Shown here: positions 37,482 to 45,716 of the stretch, piece by piece
How positions within the stretch are numbered: position 1 is the first letter of the stretch
Layout: each line of letters starts with the position of its first letter
Assembly (NCBI RefSeq): GCF_900105095.1
Contig: NZ_LT629743.1
Location: 2,969,501-3,033,500, forward strand
DNA: 64,000 nucleotides
From: Erythrobacter sp. HL-111
Lineage (GTDB): Bacteria; Pseudomonadota; Alphaproteobacteria; Sphingomonadales; Sphingomonadaceae
Direction: 5' to 3'
Made by a program: the position numbers and the translations under genes
The notes under the pieces: model-generated
Databases searched by the model: none
The model's input: the letters and a program-made list of their open reading frames with translations, nothing else
Told to the model about the DNA's origin: nothing

Positions 37482-38282
37482 TCAGACTTCGGTGAAGGAG
37501 CCTTCGGCCACGACCGGGCCGGCATCGACGCCTTCGGGCTTGCCGCCCAGCGGTTCGCGGGTGAGCAGCAGGCCCGCCCCTTCGGCGAGGTTGCGACCGA
37601 TTTCCTGCGGGAGCTTCATGCTGCGGATCTCGCCCGGTTCGACCACGCCGAGCGATAGCAGGTCGCCGCCGCCCGGCGGGGCGAGCCACAACTCGTGGTC
37701 ATGCACGCCGTCGGGGGTGAGCCCGATCGCGGCGATCACCATGCGCTCGCTTTCGGGGATCCAGGTCACGTCGAGCCGCAGCCCGGTGTCGCCGATCGGC
37801 ACGGTCGCGACCAGCGGATCGGCCTGCGCGACTGGCGGCGTCTCGACCGCGCCGCCCGGCGCGGGGGCAGGCGTGTTCTCGGGCGAGAACACCATCAGCG
37901 CGAGCGCCACCGCCGCCGCGAGCGAGGTCAGCCCGGCAGTCCATTGCCAGCGGCGCAGGCTGTCCTTCAGTTCGACGACGTTCACGTCCGATGCGCTGCC
38001 GCCGGGGCGGTCCGCCTCGGCCCGGGTGGCCCTGATCGCGTTGACCCGCGCCTCGATCCGCTGCCACACCTCGCTCGACGGCATGGCGGGGGGCACTTCG
38101 TCGAGCAGTGGGGCGAGCCGCTGTTCCCATTGCCGCACCTCTGCGGCGAAGGCGGGATCGCTCGCCATGCGACCGCGCGCCGTCAGCAGCGCCTCGCCTT
38201 CGAGCAGGCCCAGCGCATATTCGGCCGCCAGCACCGGGCCGCCGCCCGGTTCGCCTTTCGCCATGTCCTGCCCGGCGCTCAT
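37482..38282 (-). CDS. RskA-like anti-sigma factor
   Basis: A 266-residue single-pass membrane protein. The cytoplasmic N-terminal part (about 1-110) contains a helical anti-sigma region (LAAEYALGLLEGEALLTARG, then RQWEQRLAPLLDEVPP), one membrane segment lies at about 114-132, and the periplasmic part (about 135-266) is the anti-sigma-K (RskA) domain with DPLVATVPIGDTGLRLDV and HDHELWLAPPGG. Such proteins hold an ECF sigma factor until proteolysis releases it. It overlaps the sigma gene by four bases (ATGA), the usual arrangement, and is followed by the fasciclin gene. Confidence 0.9.
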   Translation of the reverse strand: MSAGQDMAKGEPGGGPVLAAEYALGLLEGEALLTARGRMASDPAFAAEVRQWEQRLAPLLDEVPPAMPSSEVWQRIEARVNAIRATRAEADRPGGSASDVNVVELKDSLRRWQWTAGLTSLAAAVALALMVFSPENTPAPAPGGAVETPPVAQADPLVATVPIGDTGLRLDVTWIPESERMVIAAIGLTPDGVHDHELWLAPPGGGDLLSLGVVEPGEIRSMKLPQEIGRNLAEGAGLLLTREPLGGKPEGVDAGPVVAEGSFTEV

Positions 38283-38875
38283 TCGCCCTTGTCCAGGCAT
38301 TCGCGCAGCCTGAGCAGGCCGCGCCGGATCCAGCTTTTCATCGTGCCCAGCGGCACGTCGGCGCGGCTCGCCAGTTCGGCATAGGTGAACCCGTCGAAGA
38401 AGGCCGCGCGGATATTGGTCGCGGCGTTGTCGTCGAGCGTGCCGAGGCAGGTATGGACCCGCGCCGCGCGCTCGGCATCGATCAGCAGGTCGTCGGCGAG
38501 CGGCGCCTCGTCGGGCAGGGGCGCGGCCTCCTCAATCCCGACAGCGCCCCCCCGCACGCGGCCCACGCGCAGGCGGTCCACCGCGCGGTTGCGCGCGAAG
38601 GTCGCCAGCCACGAGATCGGGCTCGCGCGGTCGGGATCGTAGCGGTCGGCCCGCTGCCAGAGATTGACATAGACATCCTGCAAGGCGTCCTCGGCCTCCT
38701 TCCTGTCGCCCAAGATACGCAGGCATATGCCGTATAGCTTCACGTGCGTGGCGGCGTAAATCTCCTCCAGCGCGGCGCTGTCGCCGCGTGCCAGCCGCAC
38801 CATCGCCGCGCGCAGATGGTCGCGGGCGATCGCGGCCTGGCTCGCCGCGTCCTCGGAAGGGTTGCGCCGGGCCAT
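38279..38875 (-). CDS. ECF-family RNA polymerase sigma factor (SigK-like)
   Basis: A 198-residue sigma-70-family factor with region 2 (about 25-100: CLRILGDRKEAEDALQDVY and ISWLATFARNRAVDRLR) and region 4 (about 135-195: TNIRAAFFDGFTYAELASRA and LGTMKSWIRRGLLRLRECL). No regions 1 or 3, so an ECF. The start ATG overlaps the stop of the cation exporter upstream (TGATG) and its stop overlaps the anti-sigma gene, so it is embedded in a coupled string mtgA-CDF-sigma-antisigma. The pairing with an RskA-domain anti-sigma and a fasciclin target resembles the mycobacterial SigK system. Confidence 0.92.
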   Translation of the reverse strand: MARRNPSEDAASQAAIARDHLRAAMVRLARGDSAALEEIYAATHVKLYGICLRILGDRKEAEDALQDVYVNLWQRADRYDPDRASPISWLATFARNRAVDRLRVGRVRGGAVGIEEAAPLPDEAPLADDLLIDAERAARVHTCLGTLDDNAATNIRAAFFDGFTYAELASRADVPLGTMKSWIRRGLLRLRECLDKGE

Positions 38876-39828
38876 CAGCAGGGGTGCTCGCAGGCCGCGG
38901 TTTCGTCGCGCTCGACCTGGATGGTCGAATGGCCGATGCCGAACCGCGCGCGCAGCGAACGGGCGGCGTCGCGCAGGAAGGCGTCCGAGCCTTCGCCCCG
39001 CGGCATGACGAGGTGGGCGGTGAGCGCGGTTTCGGTGGTGGACATGGGCCAGACGTGCAGATCGTGCACCGCCGTCACCCCGTCGAGCGCGCCGAGGTGG
39101 CGACGCACTTCCTCGACGTCGATCCCCGCGGGCGCCGCGTTGAGCCCGAGCTTCACGCTGTCGCGCGCGAGACCCCAGGTCGCCCAGGCGATCACCGCGA
39201 GGATGGCGAGGCTGGCGAGCGGATCGATCAGGGCGATGCCGCTCCACCAGATCGCGAGCCCCGCGACGACCACGCCCAGCGAGACGAGCGCATCGGCCGC
39301 CATGTGAAGATAGGCCCCCTTGATGTTCAGATCCTCCTGGCCGCGCATGAACAGCAAGGCTGTCAACGAGTTGATCGCGACTCCGATCCCGGCGACGATC
39401 GCCATGACCGCGCCCTGCGGTTCGGACGGTTCGAACAGCCGATGCGCGGTCTCGAGCAGGATCGCCCCGACCGCGATGGCGAGGAGGAGCGCGTTGGCGA
39501 GCGCGGCGAGGATGGTCGAGCTCTTGAAACCATAGGTGAAGCGGCCCTGCGGCGGGCGCTTGGCGGCTTCGGACGCGGCCCAGGCGAGCAGCAGGGCGAG
39601 CACGTCGGACAGGTTGTGCCCCGCATCGGCGAGCAGCGCCATGGAATCGTAGAGCCAGCCCGCCGCCGCCTCGACCACGACGAAGACCGTGTTGAGCGCG
39701 ACGCCGATCGCAAAGGCCGGTCCGAAATCCTTCGGCGCATGGGAATGCCCGTGCCCATGCCCGTGCCCGTGCGAATGGGCAGGGCCGGCGTGGCCGTGCG
39801 AATGGTCATGTGAATGCGCGAAACCCAT
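38875..39828 (-). CDS. cation diffusion facilitator (zinc/cadmium exporter type)
   Basis: A 317-residue CzcD/ZitB-like exporter with six membrane segments. The N-terminus is very His-rich (AHSHGHGHGHGHSH region) for metal capture. The transport site is visible as His71 and Asp75 in AGHNLSDVL and His175 and Asp179 in HMAADALVS, the HD-HD set favouring zinc (and cadmium). A C-terminal cytoplasmic domain (about 225-317) ends CEHPC. It lies five bases after mtgA and overlaps the sigma factor gene by one base, so metal export and the sigma factor may be co-expressed. Confidence 0.93.
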   Translation of the reverse strand: MGFAHSHDHSHGHAGPAHSHGHGHGHGHSHAPKDFGPAFAIGVALNTVFVVVEAAAGWLYDSMALLADAGHNLSDVLALLLAWAASEAAKRPPQGRFTYGFKSSTILAALANALLLAIAVGAILLETAHRLFEPSEPQGAVMAIVAGIGVAINSLTALLFMRGQEDLNIKGAYLHMAADALVSLGVVVAGLAIWWSGIALIDPLASLAILAVIAWATWGLARDSVKLGLNAAPAGIDVEEVRRHLGALDGVTAVHDLHVWPMSTTETALTAHLVMPRGEGSDAFLRDAARSLRARFGIGHSTIQVERDETAACEHPC

Positions 39829-39833
39829 CGCGC

Positions 39834-40505
39834 CTATCCATAGACGCAGGCGGCGAGCCCGTCACGCCTGACGATCCCGATGCGCCGTTCGATGCTGTTG
39901 CCGTGCCGGGCAAGCCAGCCGGAGGGGGAGCGCACCTCGCGCTTTTTCGGAGCTGGCAGCGCGGCGGCCATGCGGCTCGCCTCGTCGGGGGTGAGGCGGG
40001 CGGCGGAATGGCCGAAATAGCGCTGCGCCCCGGCTTCGGCGCCGTAGGTTCCGATGCCGGTTTCGGCGACGTTGAGATAGACTTCCATGATGCGGGCCTT
40101 GCCCCAGACAAGCTCGATCCAGAAGGTGAACCACGCTTCGAGGCCCTTTCGGAACCAGCCGCCGCCCTGCCACAGGAAGACGTTCTTGGCGGTCTGCTGG
40201 CTGATCGTGGAGGCCCCGCGCACGCGGCCGGTTTCCTCGCGCTCGCGCAGCGCCTGTTCGATCGCCTCGGTGTCGAAGCCGGAATGTTCGCAGAACTTCG
40301 AATCCTCCGCGGCGATGACGGCATAGACGAGGTTCGGGTCGATGCCCGCGAGGCTTTCCCAATCCTTCGTGATGCCGTTCTCGTCCATCACCATGGTCGC
40401 GGTGACGGGGACGGGAATCCACTTGAAAACCAGCACCAGCAGCACCGTGAGCGCGACGAAGCCGACGATGATCTTCGCGGCAATGCGCGCGAGGGTGAGG
40501 AGCAT
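39834..40505 (-). CDS. mtgA: monofunctional peptidoglycan transglycosylase
   Basis: A 223-residue glycosyltransferase family 51 enzyme that polymerises lipid II without a transpeptidase domain. One N-terminal membrane helix (about 8-30) then the GT51 domain: catalytic Glu67 in AVIAAEDSKF, the RGASTISQQTAKNVFLW motif, and MEVYLNVAETGIGTYG. All GT51 motifs are present and length matches MtgA (about 240). It is the first gene of the minus-strand string leading to the ECF sigma factor. Confidence 0.95.
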   Translation of the reverse strand: MLLTLARIAAKIIVGFVALTVLLVLVFKWIPVPVTATMVMDENGITKDWESLAGIDPNLVYAVIAAEDSKFCEHSGFDTEAIEQALREREETGRVRGASTISQQTAKNVFLWQGGGWFRKGLEAWFTFWIELVWGKARIMEVYLNVAETGIGTYGAEAGAQRYFGHSAARLTPDEASRMAAALPAPKKREVRSPSGWLARHGNSIERRIGIVRRDGLAACVYG

Positions 40506-40572
40506 GGGGCTTCCTTAGCGCGGCGGCACGGCGCGGGGAACGGCGATCTTTGCGAGTGCGGCGCGGCGGGCT

Positions 40573-41280
40573 ATGCCATGTGCGATGCGGCGTATGTTCG
40601 TCCTCGCTGCGATGCTCCTTGCCGCGCCCGCGCTGGCGGAGGACGAAAAATACGTGTTCGAGGCCGAGCTTATCCACGCGCCGGTTCCGCTCTACACATT
40701 CGACTGGAAGCAGGTCTGGCCGCGCGGGATGGTCCCGGACGCCGATACCATTGCCGGCTGTGCCAGCCGGGTCGCCTTCGGCGACTGGCGCTTCACGCCG
40801 AACCTTGAGGACGAATACGCTGATCCGTGGTGGCTGAGGGTAAGGAACTACGGCGTGTTCCATTGCGCGGCGAACCTGCTGGAGGCGGACGAGCGCGAGG
40901 AGCTCGGAGAAGGCGAATTTTCGCGCGGCCTGTTCGCCATGATCGGCGAGGGCAGCACGGACGGGCGCGCATGGGAATTGTGGGTGCTGCAGAAGGGCTT
41001 CGTGCCCGGCAGCGCCTACGTGCTGCTCGCTCGGGAGGCCGAGGGGGGCGATCTTGTGCGGCGCTTCACCATCCTGCAACGCCGCTGCCCGCGCGGAAGC
41101 GTGCGCGAGGCGAGCGGGATGGATGTCTGGACCACTCGCTATTGCGCTGTCGAAAGCCGGGCGGAATTGCTCGCGCTCGCCAAGCGGATGCTGCGCGAAA
41201 AGCCGCTCGGCACACTCGAACGGGTCGAGGACACAAACGAAGAAGGGCCGGACACCGAGGCATCCGACCCTTCCGATTGA
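40573..41280 (+). CDS. exported protein of unknown function
   Basis: A 235-residue protein with a signal peptide (MRRMFVLAAMLLAAPALA) and a mature part with Cys and Trp residues spaced through it (CASRVAFGDWRF, NYGVFHCAANLLEADE, LQRRCPRGS, DVWTTRYCAVES), suggesting disulfides. Four Met codons lie at the start (40573, 40579 region, 40585 and 40594); the first is given, but 40585 would place Arg residues ideally. The C-terminus is acidic. No family recognised. It is convergent with rpoH. Confidence 0.65.
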   Translation: MPCAMRRMFVLAAMLLAAPALAEDEKYVFEAELIHAPVPLYTFDWKQVWPRGMVPDADTIAGCASRVAFGDWRFTPNLEDEYADPWWLRVRNYGVFHCAANLLEADEREELGEGEFSRGLFAMIGEGSTDGRAWELWVLQKGFVPGSAYVLLAREAEGGDLVRRFTILQRRCPRGSVREASGMDVWTTRYCAVESRAELLALAKRMLREKPLGTLERVEDTNEEGPDTEASDPSD

Positions 41281-41296
41281 TTCTGCGTTCTGACGC

Positions 41297-42208
41297 TTAC
41301 GCGACGCCCGGCAGCAGCCTTTCGCCCGCGATCCGCTGCATCGCCTTCTGCAGTTTCTCGAAGGCGCGCACCTCGATCTGGCGGATGCGTTCGCGCGACA
41401 CGTCGTAGACCTGCGACAGCTCCTCGAGCGTCTGCGGCTTGTCCGTCAGGCGCCGTTCGGTGAGGATGTGCTTCTCGCGCTCGTTGAGGGCTTCCATCGC
41501 CTCGATCAGCATTTCGTGGCGCACGTCGGCTTCCTCGGCCTCGGCGACGAGTTCGTCCTGCAGCGGGCGGTCGTCGGTCAGCCAGTCCTGCCATTCGCCC
41601 GAGCCTTCTTCGCCCCCGCGCATCGGCGTGTTGAGCGAGCCGTCCCCGCCCATCATCATCCGGCGGTTCATGTTGATCACTTCCTGTTCGGGCACGCCGA
41701 GATCGGTCGCGATCTTTTTCACGTCTTGAGGGCTGAGGTCGGTGTCCTCGTAGGCTTCGAGCTGCTTCTTCATCCGCCTGAGGTTGAAGAACAGCTTCTT
41801 CTGCGCGGCGGTCGTGCCCATTTTCACGAGGCTCCACGAGCGCAGGATGAATTCCTGGATCGACGCCTTGATCCACCACATCGCGTAGGTCGCGAGGCGG
41901 AAGCCGCGATCGGGTTCGAATTTCTTGACGCCCTGCATCAGGCCCACGTTGCCTTCGGAAATGAGGTCGGACACGGGCAGGCCGTAGCCGCGATAGCCCA
42001 TCGCGATCTTGGCCACGAGCCGCAGGTGGCTGGAGACCAGTTGCGCGGCGGCTTCGGGATCCTCATGTTCCTGGTAACGCTTGGCCAGCATGTATTCCTG
42101 CTCGGCCGTGAGGACGGGATATTTCTTGATCTCGGACAGGTAGCGGTTGAGGCTCTGCTCTCCGCTGAGCGCCGGGACCGAGGGGGTCTTGGTAATGCTC
42201 ACTTTCAA
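41297..42208 (-). CDS. rpoH: RNA polymerase sigma factor RpoH
   Basis: A 303-residue heat-shock sigma factor. Region 1.2/2 runs from SLNRYLSEIKKYPVLTAEQE to the highly conserved LISEGNVGLMQGVKKFEPDR and RLATYAMWWIKASIQEFILR; the RpoH-specific box is seen around SWSLVKMGTTAAQKKLFFNL; region 4 ends with ERIRQIEVRAFEKLQKAM. Length about 300 fits RpoH and excludes RpoD. No ATG is suitably placed: the frame begins at TTG 42208 with AAAGG close upstream, or at GTG 42202. Heat-shock-like promoters occur in this window before clpP and bfr, possible targets. Confidence 0.95.
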   Translation of the reverse strand: MKVSITKTPSVPALSGEQSLNRYLSEIKKYPVLTAEQEYMLAKRYQEHEDPEAAAQLVSSHLRLVAKIAMGYRGYGLPVSDLISEGNVGLMQGVKKFEPDRGFRLATYAMWWIKASIQEFILRSWSLVKMGTTAAQKKLFFNLRRMKKQLEAYEDTDLSPQDVKKIATDLGVPEQEVINMNRRMMMGGDGSLNTPMRGGEEGSGEWQDWLTDDRPLQDELVAEAEEADVRHEMLIEAMEALNEREKHILTERRLTDKPQTLEELSQVYDVSRERIRQIEVRAFEKLQKAMQRIAGERLLPGVA

Positions 42209-42314
42209 CGGACCTTTCTGTTGTCGACCGCTTTTGCCGGACCCCTGATGGGCATCCGGCCGTTCGGGTCACAGGTTGGCTTATACATGATGGGCGCGCA
42301 TCCGTGTGCGCTTT

Positions 42315-43280
42315 TCATCGATCAAAACGATCCAGTTCGTCGATCAGTTCCTGCATGTCGGGCGGCAGAATGCTCTCGAAACGGACCCTTTTGCGCAAGA
42401 TCGGGTGCATGAAACCCAACTCGGCCGCATGGAGCGCCTGGCGGGCGAAGCCGAGCCGGGCGATCAGGGGCCTGAGGGGTTTCGGAGTGCTCCCGTAGAG
42501 CGGATCCCCCAATAGCGCGTGGCCGATTGACGCACAGTGAACGCGCACCTGGTGAGTGCGGCCGGTCTCCAGCCGGCATTCGGCCAGCGCGGCGTGGGCG
42601 AACGCGCGCAGGACACGGTAATGCGTGACCGCGTGCTTGCCGCGCGAACTGCCCTCGGCGAGCACCGCCATCTTCTTGCGGTTCGCGTCCGAGCGGCCGA
42701 TCCGGCCCGCGATCGTGCCCTCGACCGGGCGCGGCACGCCTCCGGTCACGGCAAGATAGCGGCGATGGACCGAATGTTCGGCGAATTGCGCGGCAAGGCC
42801 TTCGTGCGCGGCGTCGGTCTTGGCGACCACGACAAGGCCCGAGGTGTCCTTGTCGATCCGGTGGACGATGCCGGGCCGCGCGACCCCGCCGATCCCCGAA
42901 AGACCCGGCCCGCAATGGTGCAGCAGCGCGTTGACGAGCGTGCCGTCCAGATTGCCCGCCGCCGGGTGGACGACCATGCCGGCGGGCTTGTCGACCACGA
43001 GGAGGTGCTCGTCCTCGTAGGCGATGGCGAGCGGGATCGCCTGCGGGCGGGCCTCGGGCCGGGCCGCCGGGGGAAGCGTGATGCGGAAGGGCGTGCCCGC
43101 CGCGACCTTGGCCGAGGCGCCGCTCGCCGTTGCGGCGCCGACCTCGACCGCGCCCTGGCCGATCAGCGCCTGCACCCGCGCGCGGCTGAGCCCGCTCGCT
43201 TCGGCCAGCGCCTTGTCGAGCCGGTCGGGAGCGGCAATGGTGCCGGTGATGATTTCGCGCTCTGACACGGGTAGGGCCAT
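42315..43280 (-). CDS. rluD: 23S rRNA pseudouridine synthase RluD family
   Basis: A 321-residue enzyme. N-terminal S4 RNA-binding domain (about 20-75: DRLDKALAEASGLSRARVQ), then the RluA-type catalytic domain with GIVHRIDKDTSGLVVVAK, where Asp143 is the catalytic aspartate; further motifs are LETGRTHQVRVH and LGDPLYG. RluD modifies helix 69 of 23S rRNA; RluC is the close alternative, the S4 domain and layout upstream of rpoH (as in many alphaproteobacteria) favour RluD. It is divergent from the JAMM gene with only five bases between starts. Confidence 0.92.
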   Translation of the reverse strand: MALPVSEREIITGTIAAPDRLDKALAEASGLSRARVQALIGQGAVEVGAATASGASAKVAAGTPFRITLPPAARPEARPQAIPLAIAYEDEHLLVVDKPAGMVVHPAAGNLDGTLVNALLHHCGPGLSGIGGVARPGIVHRIDKDTSGLVVVAKTDAAHEGLAAQFAEHSVHRRYLAVTGGVPRPVEGTIAGRIGRSDANRKKMAVLAEGSSRGKHAVTHYRVLRAFAHAALAECRLETGRTHQVRVHCASIGHALLGDPLYGSTPKPLRPLIARLGFARQALHAAELGFMHPILRKRVRFESILPPDMQELIDELDRFDR

Positions 43281-43285
43281 GCGCC

Positions 43286-43693
43286 ATGCGATGTGAGGTG
43301 ACAAGACGGGCGGCGGACGCGATGCTGGCGGCGGCGCGCGCGGCGCATCCGTTCGAGGCCTGCGGGATCCTGCTCGGTGCGGGCTCGCGGATCGACGCCT
43401 TCGTCCCTGCGGCCAATGTCCACCCCGACCCCGCGCGCCGTTTCGAGATCGACCCCCAGGCCCTGATCGATGCCCACCGTGCCGCGCGCGCCGGCGGGCC
43501 CGCCCTCGTCGGCTATTTCCACTCGCACCCGCAAGGCCCGGCCGCGCCGTCCGCCACCGACCGCGCGATGGCGGCTGGGGACGGGCGGATCTGGGCCATC
43601 GCGGGAGGGGACGCGGGGGTGTGCGACCTCGCCTTCTTCCGCGCCGCGCAAGACGGTTTCGAGACGCTTTGCAGCGCGATAATCGAAGGCTAA
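43286..43693 (+). CDS. JAMM/MPN-domain metalloprotease-like protein
   Basis: A 135-residue JAB1/Mov34/MPN domain protein. The zinc site is complete: Glu24 (HPFEACGILLG), His79 and His81 (YFHSHPQGP), Ser89 and Asp92 (PSATDRAMA), the E...HxHP...SxxD pattern of an active deubiquitinase-type fold. Bacterial members often process ubiquitin-like sulfur carriers or act in cysteine synthesis, but no ThiF, MoaD or CysO-like gene is adjacent. It precedes chpT by ten bases, so they are co-transcribed. The substrate is unknown. Confidence 0.9.
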   Translation: MRCEVTRRAADAMLAAARAAHPFEACGILLGAGSRIDAFVPAANVHPDPARRFEIDPQALIDAHRAARAGGPALVGYFHSHPQGPAAPSATDRAMAAGDGRIWAIAGGDAGVCDLAFFRAAQDGFETLCSAIIEG

Positions 43694-43703
43694 GGTCGCC
43701 CGC

Positions 43704-44357
43704 ATGACCTCGCAGACCGATCTCGCGGCGCTTTTGTGTTCGCGCCTGTGCCATGACTTGCTCTCTCCGGTCGGCGCGCTCTCGAACGGGCTCGAACTGC
43801 TCGCCGACGAGCAGGACCCGGAAATGCGCGAACGCTGCATCGAACTGCTCGAGGCGAGCGCGAAGATCAGCACCGACAAGCTCAAGTTCTTCCGCCTCGC
43901 TTTCGGCGCCGCCGGGGGCTTTGGCGAAAGCGTCCCGATCGAGGAGGCGCAGCAGGTAATCGGCGCGCTCGCGGGCGAGGCGCGGAAGGTGGAGATCCAG
44001 TGGGCCATGGCGACAAGCAGCCTGCCCAAGCCCGCGATCAAGGTGCTGCTCAACCTTTCCCAGATCGCGCTCGATGCGCTGGTGCGCGGCGGCCGGCTCG
44101 ACATCGGGACGGAACGGCTGGAAGGCAATATCGAGATCGTGGCCCGCGCCACCGGCCCGCGCATCGCCTTCGACGAGGCGATCGGCCGCGCATTGCAGGA
44201 CGAACTGCAACCGGGCGAGCTGACCAGCCGCACCGCGGCGGCGCACATGATCGCGCTGCTCGCCGACGAGCTCGGCGGCGGGCTGCAATACCGCCTCACC
44301 GAAGAGGCGCTGGTGCTGGGCGCGGTGATCCCCGAACCCGACGGAATGATCGGGTGA
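43704..44357 (+). CDS. chpT: histidine phosphotransferase ChpT-like
   Basis: A 217-residue protein of the ChpT family, which passes phosphate from CckA to CtrA and CpdR in the alphaproteobacterial cell-cycle relay. The phosphoacceptor is His17 in CSRLCHDLLSPVGALSNGLE, similar to a histidine-kinase DHp helix. The second half (about 90-215) is a degenerate kinase-like ATPase domain with GGGLQYRLTEEALVLGAV in place of ATP motifs. Length matches (about 200-225). It lies between the JAMM gene and a cell-wall amidase gene, whose start overlaps its stop (GTGA). Confidence 0.92.
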   Translation: MTSQTDLAALLCSRLCHDLLSPVGALSNGLELLADEQDPEMRERCIELLEASAKISTDKLKFFRLAFGAAGGFGESVPIEEAQQVIGALAGEARKVEIQWAMATSSLPKPAIKVLLNLSQIALDALVRGGRLDIGTERLEGNIEIVARATGPRIAFDEAIGRALQDELQPGELTSRTAAAHMIALLADELGGGLQYRLTEEALVLGAVIPEPDGMIG

Positions 44358-45133
44358 CCGCCCCGCCGAGCGTCCCCCCGGGCGGCCCGGTACCGGCCCC
44401 GCGCGGGATCCCGCCCGAAGGCATGCGCGGGGGCGAGCTGGTCCATGCCATCGTTCCCTCGCCCAATTTCAACGAGCGCGCGCTGCCGATCACGATGGTG
44501 GTGCTGCACTACACCGAGATGCAGCCGGTCGAACAGGCCCTGGGCAAGCTCATCAATCCCGAATCCGGCGTTTCGGCGCATTACCTCATCAGCGAGACCG
44601 GCACCGTCACCCAGCTCGTGCCCGAAAGGAAACGCGCCTGGCACGCCGGGGTGTCCTGCTGGCGCGGGATCACCGACGTCAATTCGGCGAGCATCGGGAT
44701 CGAGCTCGACCATCCGGGCCACGCCGGGGGCTACCGCGAATTCAGGGAGGCCCAGTTCCGGGCGCTCGTCCCGCTGCTGGCCGCGATCGTGGAGGATCAC
44801 GACATCCCGCGCGCCAACGTCGTCGGCCATTCCGACGTCGCGCCCGCGCGCAAGATCGATCCGGGCGAGCTGTTTCCGTGGGACCGGCTGGCCGAATACG
44901 GGCTGTGCCTGCCCAAGCCGGAAAAGCTCGACCTCGGCGACCCGTTCCAGAACGACGGGGCCTTCATGCTCGCGCTGGAGCGGTTCGGTTACGACATCAC
45001 CGATGCGACCGCGGCGGTCGAGGCGTTCCAGCGGCGCTGGCGGCCCGAACTGATCGACGGGGCGATCGACGGACAGATCGGCGCGATCCTGTTCCAGCTC
45101 CTGCTCGACCGCGACCGCGGCCTGACGCGATAG
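44354..45133 (+). CDS. N-acetylmuramoyl-L-alanine amidase (AmiD/AmpD type)
   Basis: A 259-residue amidase-2 domain enzyme that cleaves the bond between MurNAc and the stem peptide. Zinc ligands are His52 (VVLHYTEM), His159 (VVGHSDVAPARKIDPG) and Asp169 in the same motif. A C-terminal segment (about 200-255: FGYDITDATAAVEAFQRRWR) resembles a peptidoglycan-binding helical domain, as in AmiD. The GTG at 44354 overlaps the chpT stop by four bases. No convincing signal peptide is seen at this start, so location (cytoplasm or periplasm) is unclear; if cytoplasmic it would act in muropeptide recycling. Confidence 0.92.
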   Translation: MTAPPSVPPGGPVPAPRGIPPEGMRGGELVHAIVPSPNFNERALPITMVVLHYTEMQPVEQALGKLINPESGVSAHYLISETGTVTQLVPERKRAWHAGVSCWRGITDVNSASIGIELDHPGHAGGYREFREAQFRALVPLLAAIVEDHDIPRANVVGHSDVAPARKIDPGELFPWDRLAEYGLCLPKPEKLDLGDPFQNDGAFMLALERFGYDITDATAAVEAFQRRWRPELIDGAIDGQIGAILFQLLLDRDRGLTR

Positions 45134-45159
45134 GGCTACCCTTCGCCGTCCCTCGCGCC

Positions 45160-45165
45160 TATATC
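45160..45165 (+). promoter_or_regulatory. putative -10 of rnpB
   Basis: TATATC stands seven bases before the first base of the P1 helix of the RNase P RNA. No good -35 is seen at 17 bases; the motif may be weak or overlap the amidase stop. Confidence 0.35.
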
Positions 45166-45171
45166 CGCCCG

Positions 45172-45604
45172 GTCAGGGGGCCAGGCAGCCGCGCGCCGCA
45201 GGGCGCGAGGAAAGTCCGGGCTCCACGAAACGAGGGTGGCGGGTAACGCCCGCCGGCCGAAGGGTCCGCCCCGAGGTCAGGGAAAGTGCCACAGAGAGCA
45301 TACCGCCGATGGCCCGCGCTCCTTCGGGAGCCAGGGGGCACAGGCAAGGGTGAAAGGGTGCGGCAAGAGCGCACCGGGGCTGCCGGCAACGGCGTCCGCA
45401 TGGCAAACCCCACCCGGAGCAAGGCCAAATAGGGGCCTCGCGTCCGTCCTTCGCGGCGGGCAGGGGAGTTTCGCCCCGAGAGGCCCGGGTTGGCTGCTAG
45501 AGCCGTCCGGCAACGGGCGGCCCAGATGAATGGCTGCCCCCGCGGCGCCGGTCCCGCAAGGGATACCGCGCGCGGGACAGAACCCGGCTTATTGGCCCCC
45601 TGAC
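45172..45604 (+). ncRNA. rnpB: RNase P RNA, class A
   Basis: About 433 bases. The ends pair as helix P1 (GTCAGGGGGCCA at 45172-45183 with TGGCCCCCTGAC at 45593-45604). Universally conserved blocks appear in order: GAGGAAAGTCCGGGCTCCA (from 45208), GCCACAGAGAGCATACCGC (about 45288), GGTGAAAGGGTGCGGCAAGA (about 45349), GAGCAAGGCCAAATAGGGG (about 45417), GATGAATGGCTGCC (about 45524) and ACAGAACCCGGCTTA (about 45578). This is the catalytic RNA that matures tRNA 5' ends. It follows the amidase gene by 38 bases. Confidence 0.97.
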
Positions 45605-45716
45605 GTTTCCTGCTTGGCTGCTTTCGGGTGGTTTTGGCTTCCCTGCCGGTTCAGCCTGCGGCTGTGCTTCGCAACCGCTGCTTGAGGGCTGGGCGCGCTT
45701 GCGGCATGACGGCGCT

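Noticed and set aside
41297..42208. Housekeeping sigma factor RpoD
   Set aside because: At about 303 residues it lacks the long region 1.1 and non-conserved region of RpoD and has the RpoH-type sequence after region 2.
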